Assembly: GCF_038003525.1 (NCBI RefSeq)
Contig: NZ_JBBOPI010000001.1
Span: 673,001 to 737,000, forward strand
DNA: 64,000 nt
Source of the DNA: Solibacillus sp. FSL H8-0538
GTDB taxonomy: Bacteria; Bacillota; Bacilli; Bacillales_A; Planococcaceae
Direction of reading: 5' to 3'
Part shown: positions 26,206-33,839 of the stretch, piece by piece
How the letters are laid out: each line of letters starts with the position of its first letter
Numbering within the stretch: position 1 is the stretch's first letter
Notes under the pieces: model-generated
The model's input: only the letters and a program-made list of their open reading frames with translations
The model's database searches: none
What the model was told of the DNA's origin: nothing
Program-made: the position numbers and the translations under genes

Positions 26206-26709
26206 ATGTCCATCGAAAAAATCGTATCAACACTCGAAAAACTTGAAAAAATGCATAAAAGTTTACTCGATTTAGCGTATAAAAAAACAGAGCATGTTAA
26301 ACAAGGTGACATGGAAGAACTAGACAAAATGCTAAAAAATGAGCAGGCTCATGTAGCCGCTATTGAAACGCTCGAGCAACAGCGTCAGTTGATGGTAACG
26401 GAATATCTTCGAGCAAAAGGATTTGCTCTCACTGACCAACCGACTGTAGCCGACGTCATCGAAGCTGCTTCAGCAGGTGAAGAAACACAAAAGCTAACAG
26501 TAGTTCGTAATCGCTTAATGCAGGTCATTGAGGAATTGCGGAAACAAAATGATCTCAATCAAAAGCTCGTGTTCCAGTCATTACAATTTGTAAATATTAC
26601 ACTCGATGCTATGCGCCCACAACGGACGGAGCAATTTAACTACTCCGGTCAAGAAGTAAGCGGTACGAATACAATTGCGAAAAAAACATATTTTGATTCT
26701 CAAGCATAA
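26206..26709 (+). CDS. flgN: Flagellar export chaperone FlgN (YvyG-like)
   Basis: A 167-residue helical protein. Residues 1-140 form the FlgN-type helical bundle: EKIVSTLEKLEKMHKSLLDL, then LDKMLKNEQAHVAAIETLEQ. It keeps the hook-filament junction proteins FlgK and FlgL soluble for export, and flgK is the next gene. AAAGGAG with 8-bp spacing sets the start at 26206. The tail (AKKTYFDSQA) matches the usual ending of Bacillus FlgN. Confidence 0.88.
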   Translation: MSIEKIVSTLEKLEKMHKSLLDLAYKKTEHVKQGDMEELDKMLKNEQAHVAAIETLEQQRQLMVTEYLRAKGFALTDQPTVADVIEAASAGEETQKLTVVRNRLMQVIEELRKQNDLNQKLVFQSLQFVNITLDAMRPQRTEQFNYSGQEVSGTNTIAKKTYFDSQA

Positions 26710-26783
26710 ACGCATGTAACGCAACCGCATGCCGCGGCCAACTTACAGGCGTTTTCATCTGAAGGAAAAAGGAGGAACACTAA

Positions 26784-28424
26784 ATGCGCTCAACATTTAT
26801 GGGGTTAGAAGCAAGTAAACGCGGCCTGTTCACACAACAAAGTGCGCTTTACACAACAGGACATAATATTTCAAATGCCAATACTCTCGGGTACTCTCGC
26901 CAACGAGTAAATTTTGAAACAACACAAGGCTATCCAGGTACAGGCTTAAATGCCCCGAAAACACCTGGTCATATCGGGACAGGGGTACAAGCATCATCTG
27001 TACAACGTATCCGGGATGAGTTTATTGACCGTCAGTATCGTCAGGAAACGAATAAGCTTGGGTACTGGGAAGCGAAAAGTCAGTCGATTTCTCAAATGGA
27101 AGATATTATGTCAGAGCCTTCTGAGTTTGGGATTAATCAGGCATTCAATGATTTTTGGAAGTCACTACAGGATATTAGTACAAATCCAAGTGACGTTGCA
27201 GCTCGTAAGGTGGCACTTGCTAAAGCACAGTCACTGGCACAGTCATTTAATTACAATGATACCCAGCTTAAAACAATTCAAGGGAATATCGGAAATGAGA
27301 TTGATGTTTCAACAGATCAAATTAACTCAATTCTTAAACAAATCGCTGAAATTAACAAACAAATCCAAGCGGTGGAGCCGAATGGTTATATGCCAAATGA
27401 TTTATATGATGCACGCGATATGTTAGTCGATCAGTTAAACGAATACATGCCGGTATCCGTGTCATTTGAAAAATCAGGTGGGAACGCACTCGACATTGCT
27501 GAAGGGAGCATGACGGTTAAATTTAAGCCCTTTGGCGGTACCGATGCGGATGCAATCACATTAGTACAAGGAAAAGATTATGCAACACTTAAGACTTTAG
27601 ATACTACTGGGACTAAAGTTGATGGTAATATTGATAACCCAAATACTTCACAAGTTTATAATGCCTTTGGGAAAATTAGTGTTACTGGAATGGGCAATAT
27701 TCCTAATGGAGAAATGGAATATGGTGATTTCGAGGCTTCTAAAGGGAAGTTACTATCACTAATTAATTCATATGGTTATACGCAGACAGATGTTAATGGA
27801 AATACAGTAACCAAGGGTCATTACCCAGAAATGATTGCCAACTTAGATAAACTGGTCAACGCTTTTGTACAATCATTTAATGCTGTACATAATGCTGGGT
27901 ATTCATCAAATTCGGACTCTACTCTAACATCAGGAGATGGTGGTGATTTCTTTGATGCTACTGGATTGACTGCTGGAACGATTAAAGTAGCTATTACAGA
28001 TCCTAGTAAAATTGCTGCGTCTTCAGGTACTGGTGAGGAAGGAAACGGTAAATGGGCAATCGAGCTAGCAAACCTTCAATTTTTAGGGATTAAGGATGGA
28101 GCTGGAGTGTCAATAGGTAACATTACTGCAACACTTCCTAATGGTCTAAACTTAGAAGGCGCAACGTTCCAATCATTCTATGAGGGTCTGATTGGTCAGC
28201 TTGGTGTAGACGGAAAAGAAGCCGTTCGCCTAGAGTATAATTCTGCAACAATTCTTTTAACCGTAGAAAATAATCGTTCATCAATGAGCTCAGTATCACT
28301 CGATGAAGAAATGACAAATATGATTACATTCCAGCAAGCATACAATGCCAACGCACGTATGATTACGGTAGTCGACGAAATACTAGACAAAATCATCAAT
28401 GGCATGGGCCGTGCAGGACTATAA
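26784..28424 (+). CDS. flgK: Flagellar hook-associated protein 1, FlgK
   Basis: A 546-residue hook-filament junction protein. The conserved N-terminal D0/D1 rod reads STFMGLEASKRGLFTQQSAL, then TTGHNISNANTLGYSRQRVN. The C-terminal rod ends NMITFQQAYNANARMITVVD, then EILDKIINGMG. The middle (residues about 230-470) is a variable surface domain rich in Gly, Asn and Thr. AAGGAGG lies 8 bp before the ATG. It is exported through the flagellar channel with help from FlgN. Confidence 0.95.
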   Translation: MRSTFMGLEASKRGLFTQQSALYTTGHNISNANTLGYSRQRVNFETTQGYPGTGLNAPKTPGHIGTGVQASSVQRIRDEFIDRQYRQETNKLGYWEAKSQSISQMEDIMSEPSEFGINQAFNDFWKSLQDISTNPSDVAARKVALAKAQSLAQSFNYNDTQLKTIQGNIGNEIDVSTDQINSILKQIAEINKQIQAVEPNGYMPNDLYDARDMLVDQLNEYMPVSVSFEKSGGNALDIAEGSMTVKFKPFGGTDADAITLVQGKDYATLKTLDTTGTKVDGNIDNPNTSQVYNAFGKISVTGMGNIPNGEMEYGDFEASKGKLLSLINSYGYTQTDVNGNTVTKGHYPEMIANLDKLVNAFVQSFNAVHNAGYSSNSDSTLTSGDGGDFFDATGLTAGTIKVAITDPSKIAASSGTGEEGNGKWAIELANLQFLGIKDGAGVSIGNITATLPNGLNLEGATFQSFYEGLIGQLGVDGKEAVRLEYNSATILLTVENNRSSMSSVSLDEEMTNMITFQQAYNANARMITVVDEILDKIINGMGRAGL

Positions 28425-28468
28425 AACTAACATCTTAGAGTAAACAGAAGGAAGGTTCTTAATTTAAT

Positions 28469-29374
28469 ATGCGCGTTACACAATCAATGCTTTCTAATAA
28501 TATGCTACGTAACCTGAATAGCAGTTTCAGTAAGATGAGCAAGCTACAAGACCAGATTAATTCAGGTTCAAAGATTTCACGACCATCCGACGATCCCGTT
28601 GTGGCCATTAAAGGCATGGGATACAGAACTGATTTAGGAAAAATTGAACAATTTACGCGTAACTTAAACGAAGCGAACAGTTGGCTAGATTCGACGGATG
28701 AAGCGCTAGACCAAGTTGGTTCAGCACTTAAACGTGTGCAAGAACTAGTGACTCAAGCGGGAAACGATACAAACACTGCGGAAGACCGTCAAAGTATCCA
28801 AGTTGAAATAAGCCAAATTCAACAGCAAATTCGTGATGTAGCGAATACTCAAATCTCAGGAAAATATATTTTCTCTGGGTCACATACGTCATCGCCTTTA
28901 TTTAAAGATACTGCTTCGACTGACGTAGGTGCGGATGCAATGATTAGTATAACAGACAAGTTAGGCTACAATAATGATATCCGTATTGAAGTAGCAGATG
29001 GCATTCAACTAGCTGTCAATTCACCTGCCTATGATTTATTTAAGGGAGTCGATGAAATGATGGCGGGGGTAAATAAAGCGCTAAAGGATGGATTGTCTGG
29101 CGATGATATTCGAGGAAAACTAACGGATATTCAAAATTCATTAAATAATGTACTTGAGGTACGTGCGGATGTTGGAGCAAAACAAAACCGTACAGAATTG
29201 CTTTCCAATCGCTTTGCTATTCAAGAAGTAAATGTCACAAAACAAATGTCATTAAATGAAGATGTTGATTATGCAGAAGCCATCACAGAAATGACAACAC
29301 AAGAATCAATTCACCAAGCAGCACTTTCTGTTGGTGCAAAAATTATTAGACAAACATTAGTGGACTTTTTATAA
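28469..29374 (+). CDS. flgL: Flagellar hook-associated protein 3, FlgL (first copy)
   Basis: A 301-residue flagellin-like junction protein. N-terminal rod: MRVTQSMLSNNMLRNLNSSF, then QINSGSKISRPSDDPV. C-terminal rod: LNEDVDYAEAITEMTTQESI, then HQAALSVGAKIIRQTLVDFL. It links FlgK to the filament. It ends in LVDFL with no extension, unlike the second copy. A second, closely related flgL follows 98 bp later, so this is a tandem duplication. AAGGAAGG lies about 13 bp upstream, a rather long spacing. Confidence 0.93.
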   Translation: MRVTQSMLSNNMLRNLNSSFSKMSKLQDQINSGSKISRPSDDPVVAIKGMGYRTDLGKIEQFTRNLNEANSWLDSTDEALDQVGSALKRVQELVTQAGNDTNTAEDRQSIQVEISQIQQQIRDVANTQISGKYIFSGSHTSSPLFKDTASTDVGADAMISITDKLGYNNDIRIEVADGIQLAVNSPAYDLFKGVDEMMAGVNKALKDGLSGDDIRGKLTDIQNSLNNVLEVRADVGAKQNRTELLSNRFAIQEVNVTKQMSLNEDVDYAEAITEMTTQESIHQAALSVGAKIIRQTLVDFL

Positions 29375-29472
29375 CATGTAAATGAAGTGGTAAAACACAA
29401 TCATCCAGACTAGAAAACACCAAGAGCGTAAAAGTGTTTGTCACCATTTCTTCATTTGAAAGGGGAATGACA

Positions 29473-30375
29473 ATGCGCGTTACACAATCGATGTTATCAA
29501 GTAATATGCTACGTAATTTAAATTCAAGTTACGGCAAAATGTCAAAGCTTCAAGATCAAATTAACTCTGGCAAAAAAATTACCCGTCCCTCTGATGATCC
29601 CGTCATAACGATTAAAGGAATGGGCTACCGAACAGATTTAGGTAAGGTTGAGCAGTTTATCCGTAACACGAATGAAGCAAATGCGTGGATGGATACAACA
29701 GATGATGCGCTAGCACAAGTGGGAGATCGACTTAAACGTGTACAAGAACTCGTTGTGCAAGCTGCCAATGGTACGAATACAGCAGAAGACCGCGATAAAA
29801 TTAAAAGTGAAATGGAACAAATTCAACTGCATATGCGCGATGTGGCAAATACAAAAATTTCCGACAAATATATTTTTTCTGGTACGAATACACAGAAACC
29901 CCTATATAAAAGTGGTGACTCGATGATAAATCCAGAGATTACTGCGCCTACAGGGGAAGTCCGTATGGAAGTATTTGATGGCATCCAATTGACGGTTAAC
30001 TCTCCAGGAAAGACCTTGTTTAGTCAAATTAATAGCGTACTTGACGATGTTTTAGGCGCATTAACGAGCAATGACGGATCAAAACTTAGTTCATTACTAG
30101 GCGATGGGAGTTCTATTTCGAAGAGTCTCTCCAGTGCACATAATTCGGCGCTAGAGCTACAGGCAGATATTGGCGCAAAGCAAAATCGTCTAGAAATCAT
30201 GGAAAACAGACTGAGCATGCATGAAATCAATGTTACAAAACAAATGTCCAATAATGAGGATGTTGATTATGCAGAGGCAATTACACAAATGACGACGCAC
30301 GAGTCCATTCATCAAGCAGCGCTATCTGTCGGCGCGAAAATCATTCAACAAACTTTAGTAGATTTTATGAGATAA
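29473..30375 (+). CDS. flgL: Flagellar hook-associated protein 3, FlgL (second copy)
   Basis: A 300-residue paralogue of the gene just upstream. It is very similar in the N-terminal rod (MRVTQSMLSSNMLRNLNSSY) and the last 60 residues (NNEDVDYAEAITQMTTHESI), but diverged in the exposed middle (residues about 150-235). The start at 29473 is fixed by AAAGGGG 7 bp upstream and by alignment with copy 1. Its last codons (VDFMR, stop) form the first part of a 93-bp tandem repeat that continues downstream. Both copies appear intact and could be used alternatively at the hook-filament junction. Confidence 0.92.
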   Translation: MRVTQSMLSSNMLRNLNSSYGKMSKLQDQINSGKKITRPSDDPVITIKGMGYRTDLGKVEQFIRNTNEANAWMDTTDDALAQVGDRLKRVQELVVQAANGTNTAEDRDKIKSEMEQIQLHMRDVANTKISDKYIFSGTNTQKPLYKSGDSMINPEITAPTGEVRMEVFDGIQLTVNSPGKTLFSQINSVLDDVLGALTSNDGSKLSSLLGDGSSISKSLSSAHNSALELQADIGAKQNRLEIMENRLSMHEINVTKQMSNNEDVDYAEAITQMTTHESIHQAALSVGAKIIQQTLVDFMR

Positions 30376-30660
30376 AATCTACTAAAGTTCTGCCCCGAAA
30401 GCGAAGCGACAGGGGTAAACGGTTTACAGCTATGAATACGCGTAGTTGAAGTAGATTTTATGAGATAAAATCTACTAAAGTTCTGCCCCGAAAGCGAAGC
30501 GCCAGGGGCAAACGGTTTTCGGCTATGAATACGCGGAGTTGAAGTAGATTTTATGAGATAAAATCTACTAAAGTTCTGCCCCGAAAGCAAAGCGACAGGG
30601 GCAAACGGTTTTCAACAATGAATACACGGAGTTGAAGTAGAATTTATTTGATAAATTAGG
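30358..30660 (+). repeat. 93-bp tandem repeat, three copies plus a partial fourth
   Basis: Units start at 30358, 30451, 30544 and 30637, exactly 93 bp apart. Each begins with the palindrome GTAGATTTTA-TGAGA-TAAAATCTAC and then holds a second pairing, GCCCC and GGGGC, around AAGCGAAGCG. The last ends after about 24 bp with changes. The first unit includes the final codons and stop of the second flgL. A frame on the minus strand repeats every 31 residues, but only because 93 is a multiple of 3. Confidence 0.95.
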
Positions 30661-30694
30661 AGCGTTTGAACAATTTGTTCAAACGCTTTCTTTG
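30661..30694 (+). terminator. Stem-loop before yviE
   Basis: AGCGTTTGAAC and GTTCAAACGCT form a perfect stem followed by TTCTTTG. It may terminate or attenuate transcription from the flgL genes ahead of yviE-fliW-csrA. Confidence 0.65.
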
Positions 30695-30711
30695 AAGGGA
30701 AGGTAAACTAG

Positions 30712-31278
30712 ATGAGACTCCCACAAATTCAAATTACAACTAACGATCTTAAAATGAATTATGAAATACAAGATGCTACTCAAAAAATACGACAGCCAAA
30801 AGCAGAGCAAACGATTGAGCAACCAGCTGCAACCTTAGAAATTAATACGACGAATGGAAAGCTGTCTATCGATTCATCACAGGCTCGTCGGGATATAGGG
30901 ATGATTGGTCCTCTTGAATCGACAAAGAATTTTGCACAAAAAGGAACACAAGTAAATTTAGAGGGAATTGCAAAGCGAGTTCGAGAAGGACGACAGATGA
31001 TGTTAGGTGCGGGGAAAGGTCAAGGCCGGGCAACGATCCAAAATATCGCAAAGCAAAATCATGGTCCGAAGCGTCCGGGCCCGTACAATATTAAATTTGT
31101 CCCTTCAATAGGTTCAGTAAAAATTGATTATACGCCAGGAACGACCAATATTGATATTGAAGCAAACAGCCCAAAAATTGACACAAAGGTGAACAAACCA
31201 ATTCATGACTATACAGGAGGAAAAGTAACTGGCACAATGGTACAAAGACCGACTATTAGCATAGACGTGCTCAAATAA
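30712..31278 (+). CDS. yviE: YviE-type flagellar-region protein (DUF6470-like)
   Basis: A 188-residue protein in the position of B. subtilis yviE, between flgL and fliW. It starts [20 protein letters not shown], with the [20 protein letters not shown] segment typical of the family. The repeated beta-strand pattern continues to the end ([20 protein letters not shown]). No enzyme motif or signal peptide is present. Its function is not established, but linkage to flagellar genes is conserved in Bacillales. AAGGGAAGG precedes the ATG. Confidence 0.8.
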   Translation: MRLPQIQITTNDLKMNYEIQDATQKIRQPKAEQTIEQPAATLEINTTNGKLSIDSSQARRDIGMIGPLESTKNFAQKGTQVNLEGIAKRVREGRQMMLGAGKGQGRATIQNIAKQNHGPKRPGPYNIKFVPSIGSVKIDYTPGTTNIDIEANSPKIDTKVNKPIHDYTGGKVTGTMVQRPTISIDVLK

Positions 31279-31292
31279 AAGGAGTGTCCGGT

Positions 31293-31736
31293 ATGAACAT
31301 TGAAACAAAATTTTTAGGTGAAGTAGAAATAAATGAGCTTGATATTTTAACATTTGAATACGGCTTACCAGGATTCCCCTTACTAAAGCAGTTCGTCTTA
31401 TTACCCATTGAACAGGATATGCCACTTGCCCTATTACAAGCGGTGGAACAGGCTGAAATTGGTTTTATTGTCGCGTACCCATTTGCTTTTAAAAAAGACT
31501 ATGCCTTTGATCTTAGCGAGGACGATAAAGAGGATTTACAAATCATGGATACAGAGGACGTTGTGACGTATGTGATTGTGACATTAAAAGATGCACTATC
31601 AACCTCAACGATGAACTTAATGGCTCCAGTCGTCATTAATATAAAAATGAAACTAGCAAAGCAAATCGTGCTACAGGCAAGTGATGCTTACCCACTACGT
31701 CATCCTATCGGCGTTATGGAAGGAAGTGCAAAGTAA
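31293..31736 (+). CDS. fliW: Flagellar assembly factor FliW
   Basis: A 147-residue cytoplasmic protein. Family marks are [20 protein letters not shown] near residue 27 and [19 protein letters not shown]. FliW binds newly made flagellin; when flagellin is exported, FliW is released, binds CsrA and relieves repression of hag. The gene abuts csrA (its stop codon is followed at once by the csrA ATG), and hag follows, giving the full three-part circuit. The start at 31293 is set by AAAGGAG 8 bp upstream. Confidence 0.93.
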   Translation: MNIETKFLGEVEINELDILTFEYGLPGFPLLKQFVLLPIEQDMPLALLQAVEQAEIGFIVAYPFAFKKDYAFDLSEDDKEDLQIMDTEDVVTYVIVTLKDALSTSTMNLMAPVVINIKMKLAKQIVLQASDAYPLRHPIGVMEGSAK

Positions 31737-31952
31737 ATGCTTGTACTTTCACGGAAAAAAAATGAATCCATTATTATCGGCGATCAAATTGAAGTAAGAG
31801 TATTAGCAGTTGAGGGCGACCAAGTAAAGCTTGGCATCGTAGCACCCAAAAAAGTAAAGGTGCACCGTGCTGAAATTTTCGAAGCCATCCAAGCCCAAAA
31901 TGAAGAAGCTTTGAATGTTTCTACCGATATTTTTAAAAATATAAAAAAATAA
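31737..31952 (+). CDS. csrA: Translational regulator CsrA
   Basis: A 71-residue RNA-binding protein. It has the conserved start [20 protein letters not shown], followed by [20 protein letters not shown], which holds the Arg and the beta-5 surface that contact GGA motifs. It dimerises and represses hag translation. The tail ([21 protein letters not shown]) is a Bacillus-type extension. There is no gap to fliW, so translation is coupled. A matching target hairpin is present in the hag leader. Confidence 0.95.
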   Translation: MLVLSRKKNESIIIGDQIEVRVLAVEGDQVKLGIVAPKKVKVHRAEIFEAIQAQNEEALNVSTDIFKNIKK

Positions 31953-31976
31953 ACTTAAAAAATTTGGAAAAACTAT

Positions 31977-32002
31977 TAAACAATCAAAACTAGATACGAT
32001 AT
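31977..32002 (+). promoter_or_regulatory. Sigma-D promoter of hag
   Basis: TAAA at 31977 and TACGATAT at 31995, separated by 14 bp, match the sigma-D consensus well. They lie 90 bp before the flagellin start. Confidence 0.75.
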
Positions 32003-32046
32003 ATAAATTGTAAAGAGAGTGAAGGTAACTTTTTTCTCCGAACATT

Positions 32047-32060
32047 CCACAAGGACGTGG
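32047..32060 (+). promoter_or_regulatory. CsrA-binding hairpin in the hag leader
   Basis: CCACAAGGACGTGG folds as CCAC/GTGG with AAGGAC in the loop, so GGA is presented in the loop exactly as CsrA prefers. A second GGA is in the ribosome binding site (CAAGGAGGAATTCC, 32077-32090), giving two sites about 30 nt apart for one CsrA dimer. Confidence 0.8.
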
Positions 32061-32091
32061 ATTAAAAAACAAATTCAAGGAGGAATTCCAA

Positions 32092-33726
32092 ATGAGAATT
32101 CAACACAATATCGCGGCATTAAACACGCACCGTAACTTAGGTGCCAACCAAACACAATCTGCAAAAAATCTTGAAAAATTATCTTCAGGTTTCAAAATCA
32201 ACCGTGCTGGCGATGACGCTGCAGGTCTAGTAATCTCTGAAAAAATGCGTTCTCAAGTACGTGGTCTTGATATGGCTACAAAAAACTCACAAGATGGTAT
32301 CTCTTTAATCCAAACTGCTGAGGGTGCACTAAGCGAAACTCACTCAATCCTACAACGTATGCGTGAACTAGCTGACCAATCTGCAAACGGAACAAACACA
32401 GCTGCAGACCGTGACGCAATCCAAAAAGAAGTTTCAAACCTTAAAGACGAAATCGACCGTATCGGTAACACAACTGAGTTTAATACACAAAAATTATTAG
32501 ACGGTAACTTGAAGTCTGCTGGTGGTGTATCAGTAGGTCAAAACCAAACAATTGGTGCTCAAGTAGCGAAATTAACGAACGGTAATGTTACAGGTAGTGG
32601 TACTATTACTTCTGGACTAAATATATTAAGTGGTGGAAGTGCGGAATTTAAAGAAGAAACAATTAAAATCGATGGTACAGATATTAAAGTAAATTGGGGT
32701 TCTTTAACGCAAGATGAAAAAAATACACTGACAGGTGTCGGCACTGATGCTACTTCTCGTGGCAAAGCAGCCGAGTTAATTGTGAACAAAATTAATGAAG
32801 CGATTGATGCTCAAGGTGGACCAGTAGAAAAAATTTCTGGCTATATCGATGGTTCTGGTAATTTAGTTCTTGAGAGTGGTTCGGAAGGTATTGATTCTGA
32901 AATTACAGTGACTGCTGGTGGTATCGTGGGACACGCATTAGGTTCAGCTGCAGCAACGGGTACTTCTACAGCTGGTACGACTAACTATAATGGTTCAACA
33001 GTAGCTTCAGGTGAAAAGTTTACTGTTGAAATTAACGGCGCAACAATGACAGCTCAACTGGGTTCGGGTATTACTACTGGTATGTCGATGGCATCAGGTG
33101 CAGCGCTTCTTGAGTCTGCTATTAATGGTGCTATTTCAGGGGCGAATACGAGTGCAGGAGCAACACAAGCTGGTGACCCTGGCTATATAGCGAAAGTGAA
33201 AGTAAATGTAACGGATGATGGACGTTTTGAAATTACGAGTGAAACAGGTCCTGTAAAAATCAGCGATAAAACAGGTAAAACAGCAGTAAAAGATTTAGGC
33301 TTAACAGATGCTCAAACATCTGCTTCTGGAAATGGTGGTATGACACTACAAATTGGTGCTAATAAAAATCAATCTTTAACATTTGGTATTGCTGATATGC
33401 GTTCTGCATCATTGGGTGTGACAGGGGTTAATGTATCATCAGCTGCTGGTGCTCAAAATGCACTTGAAACATTAGATAAAGCAATTGCAAAAGTTTCTGA
33501 CCAACGTGCAAGCCTTGGTGCGGTACAAAACCGTCTTGAGCACACTATCAACAACTTAGGTGCGACTTCAGAAAACCTAACAGCTGCTGAATCTCGTATC
33601 CGTGATGTTGATATGGCAAAAGAAATGATGGAATTCACTAAAAATAACATCCTAACGCAAGCTGCTCAATCTATGTTAGCTCAGGCTAACCAACAACCAC
33701 AAGGTGTACTACAATTATTAGGTTAA
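32092..33726 (+). CDS. hag: Flagellin with a large variable domain
   Basis: A 544-residue flagellin, about twice the length of B. subtilis Hag. Residues 1-165 are the conserved D0/D1 rod ([20 protein letters not shown], then [20 protein letters not shown]). Residues about 455-544 are the C-terminal rod ([20 protein letters not shown], then [20 protein letters not shown]). In between lie nearly 300 residues rich in Gly, Ser, Thr and Ala, a surface-exposed D2/D3 region with many possible O-glycosylation sites. This fits the glycosylation genes that follow. AAGGAGG precedes the ATG; a terminator follows. Confidence 0.96.
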   Translation: MRIQHNIAALNTHRNLGANQTQSAKNLEKLSSGFKINRAGDDAAGLVISEKMRSQVRGLDMATKNSQDGISLIQTAEGALSETHSILQRMRELADQSANGTNTAADRDAIQKEVSNLKDEIDRIGNTTEFNTQKLLDGNLKSAGGVSVGQNQTIGAQVAKLTNGNVTGSGTITSGLNILSGGSAEFKEETIKIDGTDIKVNWGSLTQDEKNTLTGVGTDATSRGKAAELIVNKINEAIDAQGGPVEKISGYIDGSGNLVLESGSEGIDSEITVTAGGIVGHALGSAAATGTSTAGTTNYNGSTVASGEKFTVEINGATMTAQLGSGITTGMSMASGAALLESAINGAISGANTSAGATQAGDPGYIAKVKVNVTDDGRFEITSETGPVKISDKTGKTAVKDLGLTDAQTSASGNGGMTLQIGANKNQSLTFGIADMRSASLGVTGVNVSSAAGAQNALETLDKAIAKVSDQRASLGAVQNRLEHTINNLGATSENLTAAESRIRDVDMAKEMMEFTKNNILTQAAQSMLAQANQQPQGVLQLLG

Positions 33727-33744
33727 TACGTGTGCTCCTTCCAA

Positions 33745-33774
33745 AACCTTCCGATATTTTTCGGAAGGTTTTTT
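33745..33774 (+). terminator. Terminator after hag
   Basis: AACCTTCCGA and TCGGAAGGTT form a perfect stem, followed by TTTT. Confidence 0.9.
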
Positions 33775-33775
33775 C

Positions 33776-33802
33776 TATATAAAAGTAAATGGTAACCGAT
33801 AT
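33776..33802 (+). promoter_or_regulatory. Candidate sigma-D promoter for the maf gene
   Basis: TATA, 15 bp, then ACCGATAT. Almost the same stretch (TATATAAAAG, then AACCGATATAAT) recurs at 46714-46742, which supports both as real promoters. Confidence 0.6.
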
Positions 33803-33839
33803 AATGAGTAGATAACAAATGAAGTAGGGGGTTTTATCA

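Noticed and set aside
30345-30590. Minus-strand frame with a 31-residue repeated peptide
   Set aside because: It arises because the DNA repeat is 93 bp long. It lacks a ribosome binding site and overlaps flgL.
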